A program made the translations under genes and the position numbers. The notes under the pieces are model-generated. The model made no database searches. It worked only from the letters and a program-made list of their open reading frames with translations, and was not told the origin of the DNA. A stretch of 64,000 nucleotides of DNA from Butyrivibrio sp. AC2005 (GTDB lineage Bacteria > Bacillota > Clostridia > Lachnospirales > Lachnospiraceae): positions 520,594 to 584,593 of the forward strand of contig NZ_KE384137.1 in the NCBI RefSeq assembly GCF_000424145.1, in the 5' to 3' direction. Position 1 is the stretch's first letter. Each line of letters starts with the position of its first letter. Below are positions 15,824 through 24,220 of the stretch, one piece after another.

Positions 15824-17413
15824 CTAGCATAAAACGTTCTTTCTATACTCTGTCGGACTTATTCCCTCAAATCTTCTAAACACGCGGCTAAAATAATTGT
15901 AATCATCATAGCCTACTTCGAAGGATATTACCTCAAGCTTGATATCCTCATCCTCCATAAGTTTCTTTGCCTGATTCATCCTGCATCTTGTTATAAAGGC
16001 TGTAATCGTCTCATTGTATTTTTGTGAAAATTTACGTGACAGATAACTGGGTTCAACAAAGAACATCTCTGCAAGATCAGAAAGCGAAAGACGTTCCATA
16101 TAATGTTTTTCAATATAGTCATGAACACTTTCTACCTGCCTGTTAATGGAATTATCCTCAAATGATTCCACACCGGAGGCAATACTAAGAGCAAGATCTA
16201 TATTATCCAGAATAATTTCTTTATTCAGCGATCTCAGGCCGTAATTAATTGCATCCTGAACCTCCTCCAAGGAGCGCACGTCACTCTCACACTCAAGATC
16301 AGCTATGGTATTTATCACTCTTGTGGTAAACTGCGTTACTTCAAAAAGGCTCCAGCCTGTGCTGTCACACTTCCTTAAGCCGGCCGTTTCCATAATGGCA
16401 TTTTGGGCCTGTCTGATCTCATGATTACTTAAATGGCCTGAAATAAGAGATTCCAGCCGGTTAGTATATTTATCCTGTACCTCAGATATTTTCTTATTTC
16501 CCCTGCACATGACAATGCTATGCTTTCTTCCAAATGGCCTTGTCACAAGCTCTGCTATCATCTCACGGTATACCGTAGCAATATCATCAAGTGAACTTGC
16601 CCTGTCATGTATGACCACAGTAACCGGGCCCTGCTTTTCAACAGGAAACGCTTCAATGATTCTGTCTGCTATAAGCTTTAAGCGCGGTGGTGTAGCATTA
16701 AGCTCAATTATGAACTCATTAACCTTGTCGGTGTAGTTAAAGACTATGATACTTTCATTATCTATGAGTTCTCTAAGCTTTGCTTTCAGATCATAGGACA
16801 TTCTCAGAACATCCTTATCATAGCTTTGCTTTAATATTTCAACATCGTGAAACTTTACAAGTATAGTTGAAAGCTCAGAAAAAACCTTTGTACTTGGAAT
16901 ATGAAACTCTTTGGTCGGTCTGAAAAGCTTTCCGTTTAGCAAAGATGAAAACTCATCATCTTCAAGAAAAGAGGATACATAGTTTTCTCTTAATCTGCTG
17001 TCTTCTTTTTCAGCATTTTCCGCTTTTCTCTCCTCCAATGTTTTAAGGGCCTTACTCAAAGAAGCTGCCAACTGCTCTCTGCTTACAGGTTTTAAAAGAT
17101 AATCTATGCCACCGGACATAAAGACACCCTTAACCTTTTTAAAGTCATCATAGCCACTTACCGCAAGGGTTATAATATCAGGAAAATCCGTATGAATTTT
17201 ATTCAAAAGTTCAAGTCCACTAAGAAACGGCATGTTGATATCAGTGATAACAATATCAGGTTTTTCCTCCGGTATCCTCTCAAGAACCTCATCTCCATCA
17301 CACGCAGGCTCAAGAAAGTCGATTGAATAATCTTCCCAAGGCAGCATTCTTCTTATATTTTCACGACTCCACAATTCGTCATCAGCTGACAATACCCTGT
17401 ACTTCGCCCCCAT
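15824..17413 (-). CDS. response regulator with AraC-type DNA-binding domain (YesN-like)
   Basis: 529 residues. An N-terminal receiver domain (1-125; phospho-acceptor Asp in IVITDINMPFLSG, conserved Lys in LLKPVS) is joined by a long middle region to a C-terminal AraC helix-turn-helix pair (about 425-527: LSLSDLAEMFFVEPSYLSRKF, then ISFEVGYDDYNYFSRVFRR). It would activate transcription on phosphorylation by the adjacent kinase. The start ATG lies inside the 3' end of the kinase gene (32-bp overlap) with gaggaggaag upstream, so the two are translationally coupled. The downstream sugar importer is the probable target. Confidence 0.94.
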   Translation of the reverse strand: MGAKYRVLSADDELWSRENIRRMLPWEDYSIDFLEPACDGDEVLERIPEEKPDIVITDINMPFLSGLELLNKIHTDFPDIITLAVSGYDDFKKVKGVFMSGGIDYLLKPVSREQLAASLSKALKTLEERKAENAEKEDSRLRENYVSSFLEDDEFSSLLNGKLFRPTKEFHIPSTKVFSELSTILVKFHDVEILKQSYDKDVLRMSYDLKAKLRELIDNESIIVFNYTDKVNEFIIELNATPPRLKLIADRIIEAFPVEKQGPVTVVIHDRASSLDDIATVYREMIAELVTRPFGRKHSIVMCRGNKKISEVQDKYTNRLESLISGHLSNHEIRQAQNAIMETAGLRKCDSTGWSLFEVTQFTTRVINTIADLECESDVRSLEEVQDAINYGLRSLNKEIILDNIDLALSIASGVESFEDNSINRQVESVHDYIEKHYMERLSLSDLAEMFFVEPSYLSRKFSQKYNETITAFITRCRMNQAKKLMEDEDIKLEVISFEVGYDDYNYFSRVFRRFEGISPTEYRKNVLC

Positions 17414-19205
17414 TTTCTTCCTCCTCTTTCACAACAGGCAAAATGATAACAGCTTTTGTTCCATCCTCAGATACGCTCTCATAATGTATTCCGTACCCAC
17501 TCCCATAGACACTCTTGACTCTGGCATTAACATTCATTATGCCTATCGAGCGTCCCATCTCTATCCTGCTGATATCAGCTTTTTTAAGCTGCTCATTCAT
17601 TTCCTCGGCGTCCATACCCGCACCATTATCTTTTATCGTTACAACAAGGTTTCCATCTTTATGCTTTGCCGAAATAACAAGCTCCTTATCTTTTCGCCTG
17701 CTCTTTCTGAGGCCGTGTTGGATAGCATTCTCAACAATGGGCTGCAGTGTAATTCTCGGAATGCTGTCCATAAGTGTATCCGACTCAATCTTATAGGTGT
17801 ATTTTATAGTGCTGCCAATACGCACATCCATTACATAGAGATAATTTCTTACGTGTGCCATCTCCTGCTGAAGTGTAGACTGAGTATCAGAGATATCAAG
17901 GCTGTATCTGAAAATAGCTGAAAGTGACTGGCAAAGGCCGCTCACCAGAGTACAGTCCTGAGATGCAGCTATTCCGCTCATGGTATCAAGAGTATTATAT
18001 AAAAAATGAGGATTTATCTGCGCCTGAAGCACCTTGTACTGTGTACGTTCCATAAGTACTTTTGCCTCATACTCTTCCTGAACCATATTTTGAATTCGGT
18101 CAAGCATCTCATTAAACTCTTCACCCATTACCTTTAATTCCTCGCTCCAGCCATCTGTCCGGGCCCGAAGCTCTGTATCACCGTCTTTGATTTTTATTAT
18201 AGTATGATTCAATTCATCAACAGGTCTATAGATAAAGCTTGATATCATAATTCCGAGTAGAATGGTAACAAGAAGAATTATTCCGGCAATTATTATCAGC
18301 ATGCGGGCAAGAGCACTCTGAGTCTGTAACAACAGTGACTGTGGTGTCAGCATATAGATACTCATATTGTATTTCTCGGAAGGTCTGGAATTAAGATAAA
18401 AGGCACCATATTCATCTTCCAGTTCATTATAATTCTCTGACTTTGTCGCTATGATTTTAGTTATATCCGAAAATATCCTGGTTTCTTCCTTAGTGGTATT
18501 TCCCACCCTTGTTATCGGAGAATCTCCATTTGGCTGTAGCCAGACATATACATCTCTTGAGGAAATATACTTACTCATGATTTCAGCAAAATTCTGGGTA
18601 TTATAATCACAGACAAGGTAACCAAGCTGCGACCTTTCATCATCATATGTATGTAGTTTTAAGCAAAATCTTAGGACATCTCTGTCTGCTTCCTCATTAT
18701 GATATCCGGATAACATAACAGAATAATCATCAGAATCAATATAGCTTTTCAAATGGGAAATATTTACATACTGATCAGTATCATAAAGGTCTCTGGGGTA
18801 ATTGTAGGGCTGTTTTCTCCACGAGCTTACAAGCTTGTTATCATTATCGTAAATGTACATGGCAAGCAGCTGGTCCGATGAATCAAAATGCTCCTCTGAA
18901 AGATGCCAGGCCTTCCAGTAATGATTGAGCAATCTTCTCCTTTTTGCATGAGAATATCTCATGTCATAGAGCATTTCGCTCTCAGAATAGATAGTCTGCA
19001 TCTTTACAGTAATCCCATGAATATAAGAATTAAGTTCGCTTTCGATACGCCCAAGAGTTTCGTCATTATTAAGAAGGCTCTCTCTGCGAATCTGGTTTCT
19101 GGATGTCACTTCAAACGCTACCGTCTGCGCAATTATCGCAAATAGCGTACATCCAACAACCAGCCCCAGAATAGCTTGCCGCATAGTCCATTTTGCTTTT
19201 TTCAT
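17382..19205 (-). CDS. sensor histidine kinase (YesM-like)
   Basis: 607 residues from the ATG at 19203-19205. Two transmembrane helices (about 10-32 and 300-325) flank an extracellular sensor domain of about 270 residues. HAMP (about 326-380), His_kinase (NPHFLYNTLDTMS, with the phospho-accepting His) and HATPase_c (PIVENAIQHGLRKS, DNGAGM, GIGIMNV) follow. This is the usual architecture of kinases that sense extracellular carbohydrates and phosphorylate YesN-type regulators. An upstream TTG (19223) is a less likely start. Confidence 0.94.
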   Translation of the reverse strand: MKKAKWTMRQAILGLVVGCTLFAIIAQTVAFEVTSRNQIRRESLLNNDETLGRIESELNSYIHGITVKMQTIYSESEMLYDMRYSHAKRRRLLNHYWKAWHLSEEHFDSSDQLLAMYIYDNDNKLVSSWRKQPYNYPRDLYDTDQYVNISHLKSYIDSDDYSVMLSGYHNEEADRDVLRFCLKLHTYDDERSQLGYLVCDYNTQNFAEIMSKYISSRDVYVWLQPNGDSPITRVGNTTKEETRIFSDITKIIATKSENYNELEDEYGAFYLNSRPSEKYNMSIYMLTPQSLLLQTQSALARMLIIIAGIILLVTILLGIMISSFIYRPVDELNHTIIKIKDGDTELRARTDGWSEELKVMGEEFNEMLDRIQNMVQEEYEAKVLMERTQYKVLQAQINPHFLYNTLDTMSGIAASQDCTLVSGLCQSLSAIFRYSLDISDTQSTLQQEMAHVRNYLYVMDVRIGSTIKYTYKIESDTLMDSIPRITLQPIVENAIQHGLRKSRRKDKELVISAKHKDGNLVVTIKDNGAGMDAEEMNEQLKKADISRIEMGRSIGIMNVNARVKSVYGSGYGIHYESVSEDGTKAVIILPVVKEEEENGGEVQGIVS

Positions 19206-19241
19206 ACCCTGTTTATTCCCCAATATACCGCGTATGCTTCG

Positions 19242-19273
19242 AAAAAATCCCTACTACAAAACAGTAGCAGGGA
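19242..19273 (-). terminator. intrinsic terminator downstream of mscL
   Basis: 10-bp stem with one mismatch (tccctactac 19248-19257, gtagcaggga 19264-19273) followed on the minus strand by a run of six T. It separates mscL from the histidine kinase gene. Confidence 0.8.
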
Positions 19274-19302
19274 TGCTAATAGTTTTCTTTTACTATTTCT
19301 TT

Positions 19303-19788
19303 TTATTTTAAATCAGATGTACAGCAAGGGCACTTTGTAGCCTTGATGTTGATCTCGCTCTGGCAATGAGGGCAGATTTTGGTTGTGGGAGCTTCCTCTT
19401 CCTTCTCCTTCTTAACCTTATCACTAAGCCTGTTAAGTGCCTTCACAATACAGAAAATAACGAGAGCCATAAGCAGGAAATTAATAACTGCAGTGATAAA
19501 TAAACCATAGTTAAGTGTTGCTGCACCTGCTTCCTGAGCAGCTGCAAGTGAAGTGTACTTTGTTCCGTCAAGTGTAATGAACCAGTTGGAAAAATCGATA
19601 CCACCGGTAAGAACGCTTATAACCGGCATAATAATGTCATTAACAAGTGAATTGATTATCCCCTGAAAAGCTCCACCGATGATGACACCGACTGCCAAGT
19701 CCATTACGTTTCCGCGCATAATGAATTCACGAAACTCGTTTGCAAACCCCTTACTTTTTTCTAAAGCCTTAGTCTTATCAACCATCAT
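19303..19788 (-). CDS. mscL: large-conductance mechanosensitive channel with C-terminal zinc ribbon
   Basis: 161 residues. MscL signatures are clear: an N-terminal amphipathic helix (FANEFREFIMRGNVMDLAVG), TM1 (AVGVIIGGAFQGIINSLV) and TM2 (about 90-115). The channel opens under membrane tension to release solutes during osmotic downshock. After the usual C-terminal helix there is a zinc ribbon (CPHCQ...CPCCTS) absent from Escherichia coli MscL. ATG codons at 19788 and 19785 are both possible; ggagg is spaced better for the second. The gene stands alone between a terminator and the tRNA gene. Confidence 0.94.
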   Translation of the reverse strand: MMVDKTKALEKSKGFANEFREFIMRGNVMDLAVGVIIGGAFQGIINSLVNDIIMPVISVLTGGIDFSNWFITLDGTKYTSLAAAQEAGAATLNYGLFITAVINFLLMALVIFCIVKALNRLSDKVKKEKEEEAPTTKICPHCQSEINIKATKCPCCTSDLK

Positions 19789-19830
19789 TTTTTCCTCCCC
19801 TATTTATCTGGAAACTATTTTTCAAACCAC

Positions 19831-19859
19831 TTGAAATTATACCACATATTGAGTATTAT
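19831..19859 (+). promoter_or_regulatory. promoter of tRNA-Gly
   Basis: -35 ttgaaa (19831-19836), 17-bp spacer, -10 tattat (19854-19859). The predicted start is about 20 nt before the mature tRNA 5' end. Confidence 0.6.
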
Positions 19860-19886
19860 TAAATAGTTCATTGATAACGAATTCAT

Positions 19887-19957
19887 GCAGGACTAGTACA
19901 TCGGTAGTATGTCAGCTTCCCAAGCTGAAGAGGCGGGTTCGACTCCCGTGTTCTGCT
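19887..19957 (+). tRNA. tRNA-Gly (anticodon CCC)
   Basis: A complete cloverleaf can be folded: acceptor gcaggac/gttctgc, D stem gtac/gtat, anticodon stem tcagc/gctga with loop ttCCCaa, T arm gcggg-ttcgact-cccgt and discriminator T. CCA is not encoded. It reads GGG glycine codons. A short T-rich stretch follows. It is transcribed divergently from mscL. Confidence 0.95.
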
Positions 19958-20129
19958 TTTCCTTTTTTCATTGTGTTCACAGATTTTTCACATTCCAATC
20001 ACTTTTTCACAGAATAAACACAAATTTATCACTTTCTGTTACGATTTTGATTGTAATATATAAAACATCAAGAGGAACAAACCTCTTGAAACTCCCTCAT
20101 AAGAAATAGAAACTTTTCTTCAAAACAAA

Positions 20130-20166
20130 AAAAGCTGGCGTTTCCCGTGACAAGGCGCCAGCTTTT
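20130..20166 (-). terminator. intrinsic terminator at the end of the 14-gene operon
   Basis: 11-bp stem (aaaagctggcg 20130-20140, cgccagctttt 20156-20166) with a 15-nt loop. On the minus strand it is followed by a run of seven T, placing it 32 bp after the phosphopantetheinyl transferase stop codon. The + side has only a short T-run. Confidence 0.85.
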
Positions 20167-20197
20167 CCCCTGTTTATAAGTATTTTATTCTGAAAAA

Positions 20198-20836
20198 TCA
20201 AATCGTAATATCTTCCACATTCACAATCTTTAAGACAAATGCCTTTTTGGATGCACAGCTTACCATGTATTCCTCGTCAAGATTAAAGCTCTCAATATGC
20301 CATCCTTCCATAAAGTTATCATCCTCTCTGGGATCGATATTAAAGCCTTTCCCATCTGCTTTTAGAATAGCTTCAACCGATGTCCAGCTTTTCCCCCAGG
20401 AAAGCTTTGTATTATTATTCTCTTCCTTTTCAAGTCTTTCATAATATGTAGACGGAAGAACTCTTTTCAGTACATTCAGATTTAATCTGTCGACGCGCTC
20501 GATATCAATGCCTACAGGTGAATCTGATGTAGCAAGAATTACATATTGTCCGCTGTGCGATAAACTGAAGTGCTTATTGACTTCCATATTAAGCATCGGT
20601 TTTCCATACTCATTAAATGTAAGTTGATCATCCCTTGTCACCCCAAGATATCTTGCCAAAAGAAAGCCGGCACCGAGTTCCTCCTTTTTTCCTCTTGGAA
20701 CCCTGATTCGCTCATATTTTTTCGCATAATGGGGAGCAATGACAGACAGCAGCCTGTCATCCTCCCCATCCAGTTTTTCAATATTAAGAACATATACGTT
20801 TATTGTGTCCGCTTTTATAGTCTCATCAAAGCTCAT
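20198..20836 (-). CDS. 4'-phosphopantetheinyl transferase (Sfp/AcpT type), distal gene of operon
   Basis: 212 residues. The three Sfp-family motifs are present: NEYGKP with FSLSHSGQYV (P1/P1a region), VGIDIERV (metal-binding Asp and Glu) and WTSVEAILKADGKG. The enzyme transfers phosphopantetheine from coenzyme A to a conserved serine of carrier proteins. The operon also encodes a small acyl carrier protein (26413-26652), so this is probably its dedicated activator. It starts 18 bp after the MFS transporter gene and is followed by a strong terminator, which makes it the last gene of the unit. Confidence 0.9.
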   Translation of the reverse strand: MSFDETIKADTINVYVLNIEKLDGEDDRLLSVIAPHYAKKYERIRVPRGKKEELGAGFLLARYLGVTRDDQLTFNEYGKPMLNMEVNKHFSLSHSGQYVILATSDSPVGIDIERVDRLNLNVLKRVLPSTYYERLEKEENNNTKLSWGKSWTSVEAILKADGKGFNIDPREDDNFMEGWHIESFNLDEEYMVSCASKKAFVLKIVNVEDITI

Positions 20837-20854
20837 TATATCTTCCTGTTTGTA

Positions 20855-22111
20855 TTATTTTTCGTTGTTATTCATATTACGATATATAAATGTTAATACA
20901 ATTCCAAGAATAGATAAAGCCATAGCTGTAAAGTATGCTGCTTTATAGGTGCCTGTTGCCAGATATATCTTGCCTATCATGATAGGAGCAAAAAATCCGG
21001 AAAAAGCAAAACCGATAAACATTATTCCATAATTTACACTTGAGTACTTTGCTCCGAATTTTTCATTGGTAAATCCGGGATAGATACCCATGAAGCCACC
21101 AAAGCACAGTCCTATTATGCAGATTCCGAGATAAAGAGTAGCCACGCTTCCCTCTCCCGTGATAATCAGCATGAAAAGACCGGCAACCGAACAAAGAAGT
21201 AACAACGCAAGCGTATTTATCTGTCCTATAAGATCTGAAATATAGCCACCGAGAATTCTTCCTCCCGTGTTAAACAGCGCAAGTATTGAAACCACTACTG
21301 CTGCAGACTGCGAGGTCATAAGTACCTGATTCTGGGCTATCGGCGATGCCTGAGAGATGATCATCATTCCCATGAACGCGCCGCAGCACATGAGAACCAT
21401 CATTATATAAAATTCTTTTGTCCCCAGCATCTCTTTCCAGGTATAGTCTCTTGCCTTGTTAACAGAACCGCTTTTGCTGCTCTTGGAAACCGGCTTATAG
21501 CCATCAGGTATGAAATCATCCGGACAGGGAATAATGAATAATGATGCTGCAAGTACTATAACAACAATGGCTATACCAAGTATTTTGAATGCCATTGTAA
21601 CATCCATTTTTGAAATAATTGCATTGGCAATAAGGGGTACCAATACTGAACTGAGTCCATATGAAGCTGTGGCAATTCCTCCCACAAGCCCTCTCTTGTC
21701 GGGGAAAAATTTTACTGCATTACTTACCGTGCAGCCATAGGTCATGCCCATTGCCAGTCCGCAACAGATTCCAAATCCAAAAATCAGCACTGCTACAGAT
21801 CCTGCAAAACCACAGATAAGCATCCCCAGTCCAAACCATATTCCGCCTATCATTATGACAAGTCTCGGCCCAATGGTTCTAACAAGTTTTCCGCCGCCTA
21901 TCATTGTTATGGGTCCTACGACATTAGCTATTGAAAAGACTATTGAGAGACTGCTTGCCGTGACTGCATTCTTCCCCTCAAGTCCTAAAACTGCTGAAAT
22001 ATGTTCAGCCATAGGTGATGCAAAAACACTCCAGGCGTATAGTGCACCAATACATAAGTTAATCAGACAGCTGGCAATAAGCACCAACCATCTGCGTTTG
22101 GTTAAGTTCAT
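20855..22111 (-). CDS. MFS transporter, OFA (oxalate/formate antiporter-like) family
   Basis: 418 residues, 12 transmembrane helices. The N-terminus (KRRWLVLIASCLINLCIGALYAWSVFASPM) and the GMTYGCTVSNAVKFFPDKRGLVGGI region are typical of the OFA subfamily, whose known members move small carboxylates (oxalate/formate, pyruvate). It is probably the uptake or exchange system for the acid processed by this operon. It begins 15 bp after the metallo-hydrolase gene. Confidence 0.9.
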   Translation of the reverse strand: MNLTKRRWLVLIASCLINLCIGALYAWSVFASPMAEHISAVLGLEGKNAVTASSLSIVFSIANVVGPITMIGGGKLVRTIGPRLVIMIGGIWFGLGMLICGFAGSVAVLIFGFGICCGLAMGMTYGCTVSNAVKFFPDKRGLVGGIATASYGLSSVLVPLIANAIISKMDVTMAFKILGIAIVVIVLAASLFIIPCPDDFIPDGYKPVSKSSKSGSVNKARDYTWKEMLGTKEFYIMMVLMCCGAFMGMMIISQASPIAQNQVLMTSQSAAVVVSILALFNTGGRILGGYISDLIGQINTLALLLLCSVAGLFMLIITGEGSVATLYLGICIIGLCFGGFMGIYPGFTNEKFGAKYSSVNYGIMFIGFAFSGFFAPIMIGKIYLATGTYKAAYFTAMALSILGIVLTFIYRNMNNNEK

Positions 22112-22126
22112 TTTTAATCCTCTGTT

Positions 22127-22945
22127 TTATTTAATTTTTGTAGGCCTTTGTTCGACGATCAGCCCCACCGGCTCATCTCTTAGTGAATGAACGTGAAAAT
22201 ATCCTTCCCCGTATGGCGGTTTGGGATAAGTGTATTTTATGAATCTCTTTTCTTCAGTATTTTCAAGACAAGCTGCCATACTGTAAAGAATTTCTTTTTT
22301 TAATAGCTTATTGTTGTGTGAAACAAGGAAATAATCAAAGTCCAAGTCAATTGATTTTTTTATTGTTGATCGCTGCTCTTCAATCGAACCATGATTCTTG
22401 AATATTAGTGTAATTATTGGCGAAAGAGCGTCTCCTCCAAGAACAAGTCTGAGCTTTCTGAAAATGATTCCGACAGATCCGGCTGAATGTCCGGGAAGTT
22501 CTATTACCTCACCCTCAAGGTCTCCTAAATCGAATCTGCCAAAATCAAGATTTGCTATCTGCTTCCATTCTTTACAGCCGAAGGTTATCTCCTGCACTAT
22601 TGCATTTTCGGAATCCTGAGTTTTGTAATCATCCCCATCACCCATCTCCGATATCCATTTATTCAGTAATGCTTCATCATAGGTATCCAGGATGTTTCTG
22701 TCCTTTTCAGAAAGAAAGACTTTATCGAAAAAACGACTGCCACCAATATGATCAAAGTGTCCGTGACTTGCTATGACAAGAAGCGGGAGATCTGTTATTT
22801 TTCTTACAGCAGCATTTATATCATCCAATCCGCATCCTGTATCAAACAAAAGAGCTTTCTTAGCCCCAATCACAAGATTGGAGCAGGTTCCGAAAGCATC
22901 TTCAAGTATATAAACTTTATCACTGATTTTAATCGTTTTTATCAT
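22127..22945 (-). CDS. MBL-fold metallo-hydrolase
   Basis: 272 residues from the ATG at 22943-22945. It has the metallo-beta-lactamase core: the metal-binding motif SHGHFDHIGG (HxHxDH), a later His in ELPGHSAGSVGI and Asp in LVLGGDAL. Such enzymes hydrolyse thioesters, lactones or phosphodiesters in the cytoplasm. In this operon an acyl-thioester or lactone hydrolase would fit, but this is inference. The start overlaps the end of the DUF1097 gene by 17 bp, suggesting translational coupling. An upstream TTG at 22963 is a weaker choice. Confidence 0.88.
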   Translation of the reverse strand: MIKTIKISDKVYILEDAFGTCSNLVIGAKKALLFDTGCGLDDINAAVRKITDLPLLVIASHGHFDHIGGSRFFDKVFLSEKDRNILDTYDEALLNKWISEMGDGDDYKTQDSENAIVQEITFGCKEWKQIANLDFGRFDLGDLEGEVIELPGHSAGSVGIIFRKLRLVLGGDALSPIITLIFKNHGSIEEQRSTIKKSIDLDFDYFLVSHNNKLLKKEILYSMAACLENTEEKRFIKYTYPKPPYGEGYFHVHSLRDEPVGLIVEQRPTKIK

Positions 22946-23492
22946 GTCCTGGGAATTCACCAATTATTGCCTTCATGGCACGTTCTTTTCCAAAAATCGC
23001 TGAGCAAACTGTCATACCTGCAAAAACAAGTACAATAGTAAGAACAATTCCATAAAGGTAGAATGCAATAAGATGTATAGGTGTAAGCGGTACGCCTATC
23101 ATAAACACAAAAAATGTAGTCGCCATACCAAGGAAAAGACAAGGTATATTGCCTAATATTGTCTTTGCAAGAAAGCCTTCATGAATTGTTAATATCAAAA
23201 AGATAATAATAATTGTAGGTACTATGCCAACTACCGCCTCTGATGCAAAGGAGCGGAATACTTCCTGTAGTATACCATTTGCATAAGCCCATGCAATGCC
23301 ACATACATAACATATGATCATTGACGGGATTTTCTTCAAGTCTGCTCCAAGTGCAAAGAACATGAGAAGCGGTAAAAACAGCATCCAAATATACTGTGTA
23401 TAGCCGGTAAGTACAAATACCTGCATAAGAAGTGTGAGTACAACTGCTCCTGTAAGAGATTGTACGATTTTTACCTTCATTCTGTCACTCAT
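22929..23492 (-). CDS. DUF1097-like membrane protein
   Basis: 187 residues from the ATG at 23490-23492, which has aggagg 11 nt upstream. A longer in-frame reading extends through the repeat element at 23518-23613 and is rejected. There are about five or six transmembrane helices over almost the whole length (LTGAVVLTLLMQVFVLTGY, then SMIICYVCGIAWAYANG). It resembles the preceding gene product (23676-24179) in topology and in the pattern IxxGxxCGxxWA, so the two may be diverged paralogues forming a heteromeric membrane complex. Function unknown; its place beside an OFA transporter hints at transport. Confidence 0.75.
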   Translation of the reverse strand: MSDRMKVKIVQSLTGAVVLTLLMQVFVLTGYTQYIWMLFLPLLMFFALGADLKKIPSMIICYVCGIAWAYANGILQEVFRSFASEAVVGIVPTIIIIFLILTIHEGFLAKTILGNIPCLFLGMATTFFVFMIGVPLTPIHLIAFYLYGIVLTIVLVFAGMTVCSAIFGKERAMKAIIGEFPGHDKND

Positions 23493-23517
23493 TTCAAACC
23501 AATCCTCCTGTGTTTTT

Positions 23518-23613
23518 CCCCTCATCCGGCGCTTCGCGCCACCTGTCTTCGCTCCGCTTCGGTCCGCGCAAAGCAATCGTCCCCCGGACGATTTGCGCCC
23601 CCCAAGGGAAGGC
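23518..23613 (-). repeat. dispersed hairpin repeat, copy 3 (long form)
   Basis: A 96-bp copy with an internal extra hairpin (gcgcaaagcaatcgtcc, then ggacgatttgcgc) between the cccctcatccg end and the ggaaggc end. It lies between the two DUF1097 genes in the standard orientation relative to transcription. Confidence 0.85.
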
Positions 23614-23675
23614 TTTAATAGTATTCTTCCAAAATAGTGAAGATTATAATACTTTTCCTTCAAATATAGTTAAGA

Positions 23676-24179
23676 TTACTTTCCTAAAATCTTAACCAGC
23701 TTCTTCTGGAAGGCGTCAACTCCTATCCCCACGTAGACTACGCCTGCTATCATGGCTGCACCGATCTGAATCGGAAGTGTTCCTATATCTGCGATTGCCA
23801 TAGGTCCCATGATGGTAAGACCGATTGCCCAGCCACAAAGCCATGCCGGTGTAAAGATGAATTTTGATATACTCTCACCTATAAGAACGGCCAGCCCTCC
23901 CATAACAAAAAGCGTACAGTAAAGCTCTGCATTGGGATTAAAGCTCATCTTTTCCATTACGAATATAGCTATAACTGCCCAGATGTCACCACACAGAAAC
24001 CCTATTGTTATTTTTAGCGCATCACTTGCCTTGTTACCGTTTGCAACATAAAGTCCTGCACATATAAGGGCTACCGCTCCGGTTGTAATTCCCATAAATG
24101 GCGATAAAACAGCCCAAATAGGAGGAAGCAGTGCTATCCCTAAGGCAAGCGTGAGCTTATTTAATGTATTTTCGTTCAT
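23676..24179 (-). CDS. DUF1097 family membrane protein
   Basis: 167 residues with about five transmembrane helices, no signal peptide and a short cytoplasmic tail. The segments ALGIALLPPIWAVLSPFMG and KITIGFLCGDIWAVIAIFVM match the DUF1097 pattern (Escherichia coli YcdZ-like). The function of the family is not known. It follows the butyrate kinase gene by 41 bp and precedes a second, more divergent copy. Confidence 0.82.
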   Translation of the reverse strand: MNENTLNKLTLALGIALLPPIWAVLSPFMGITTGAVALICAGLYVANGNKASDALKITIGFLCGDIWAVIAIFVMEKMSFNPNAELYCTLFVMGGLAVLIGESISKFIFTPAWLCGWAIGLTIMGPMAIADIGTLPIQIGAAMIAGVVYVGIGVDAFQKKLVKILGK

Positions 24180-24220
24180 TTTTATATCTCTTTTCGTTTT
24201 ACTCTTTAGGTCCGCACTTT

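Noticed and set aside
20058-20090. hairpin caagagg-aacaaa-cctcttg as a small RNA or terminator
   Set aside because: A 7-bp stem without a T-run on the + strand and only a weak T-run on the minus strand; no promoter or gene relationship supports a function.
23493-23663. 57-residue N-terminal extension of the second DUF1097 protein
   Set aside because: Most of it is dispersed-repeat sequence (copy 3). The ATG at 23490-23492 has aggagg upstream and starts just before the first membrane helix.
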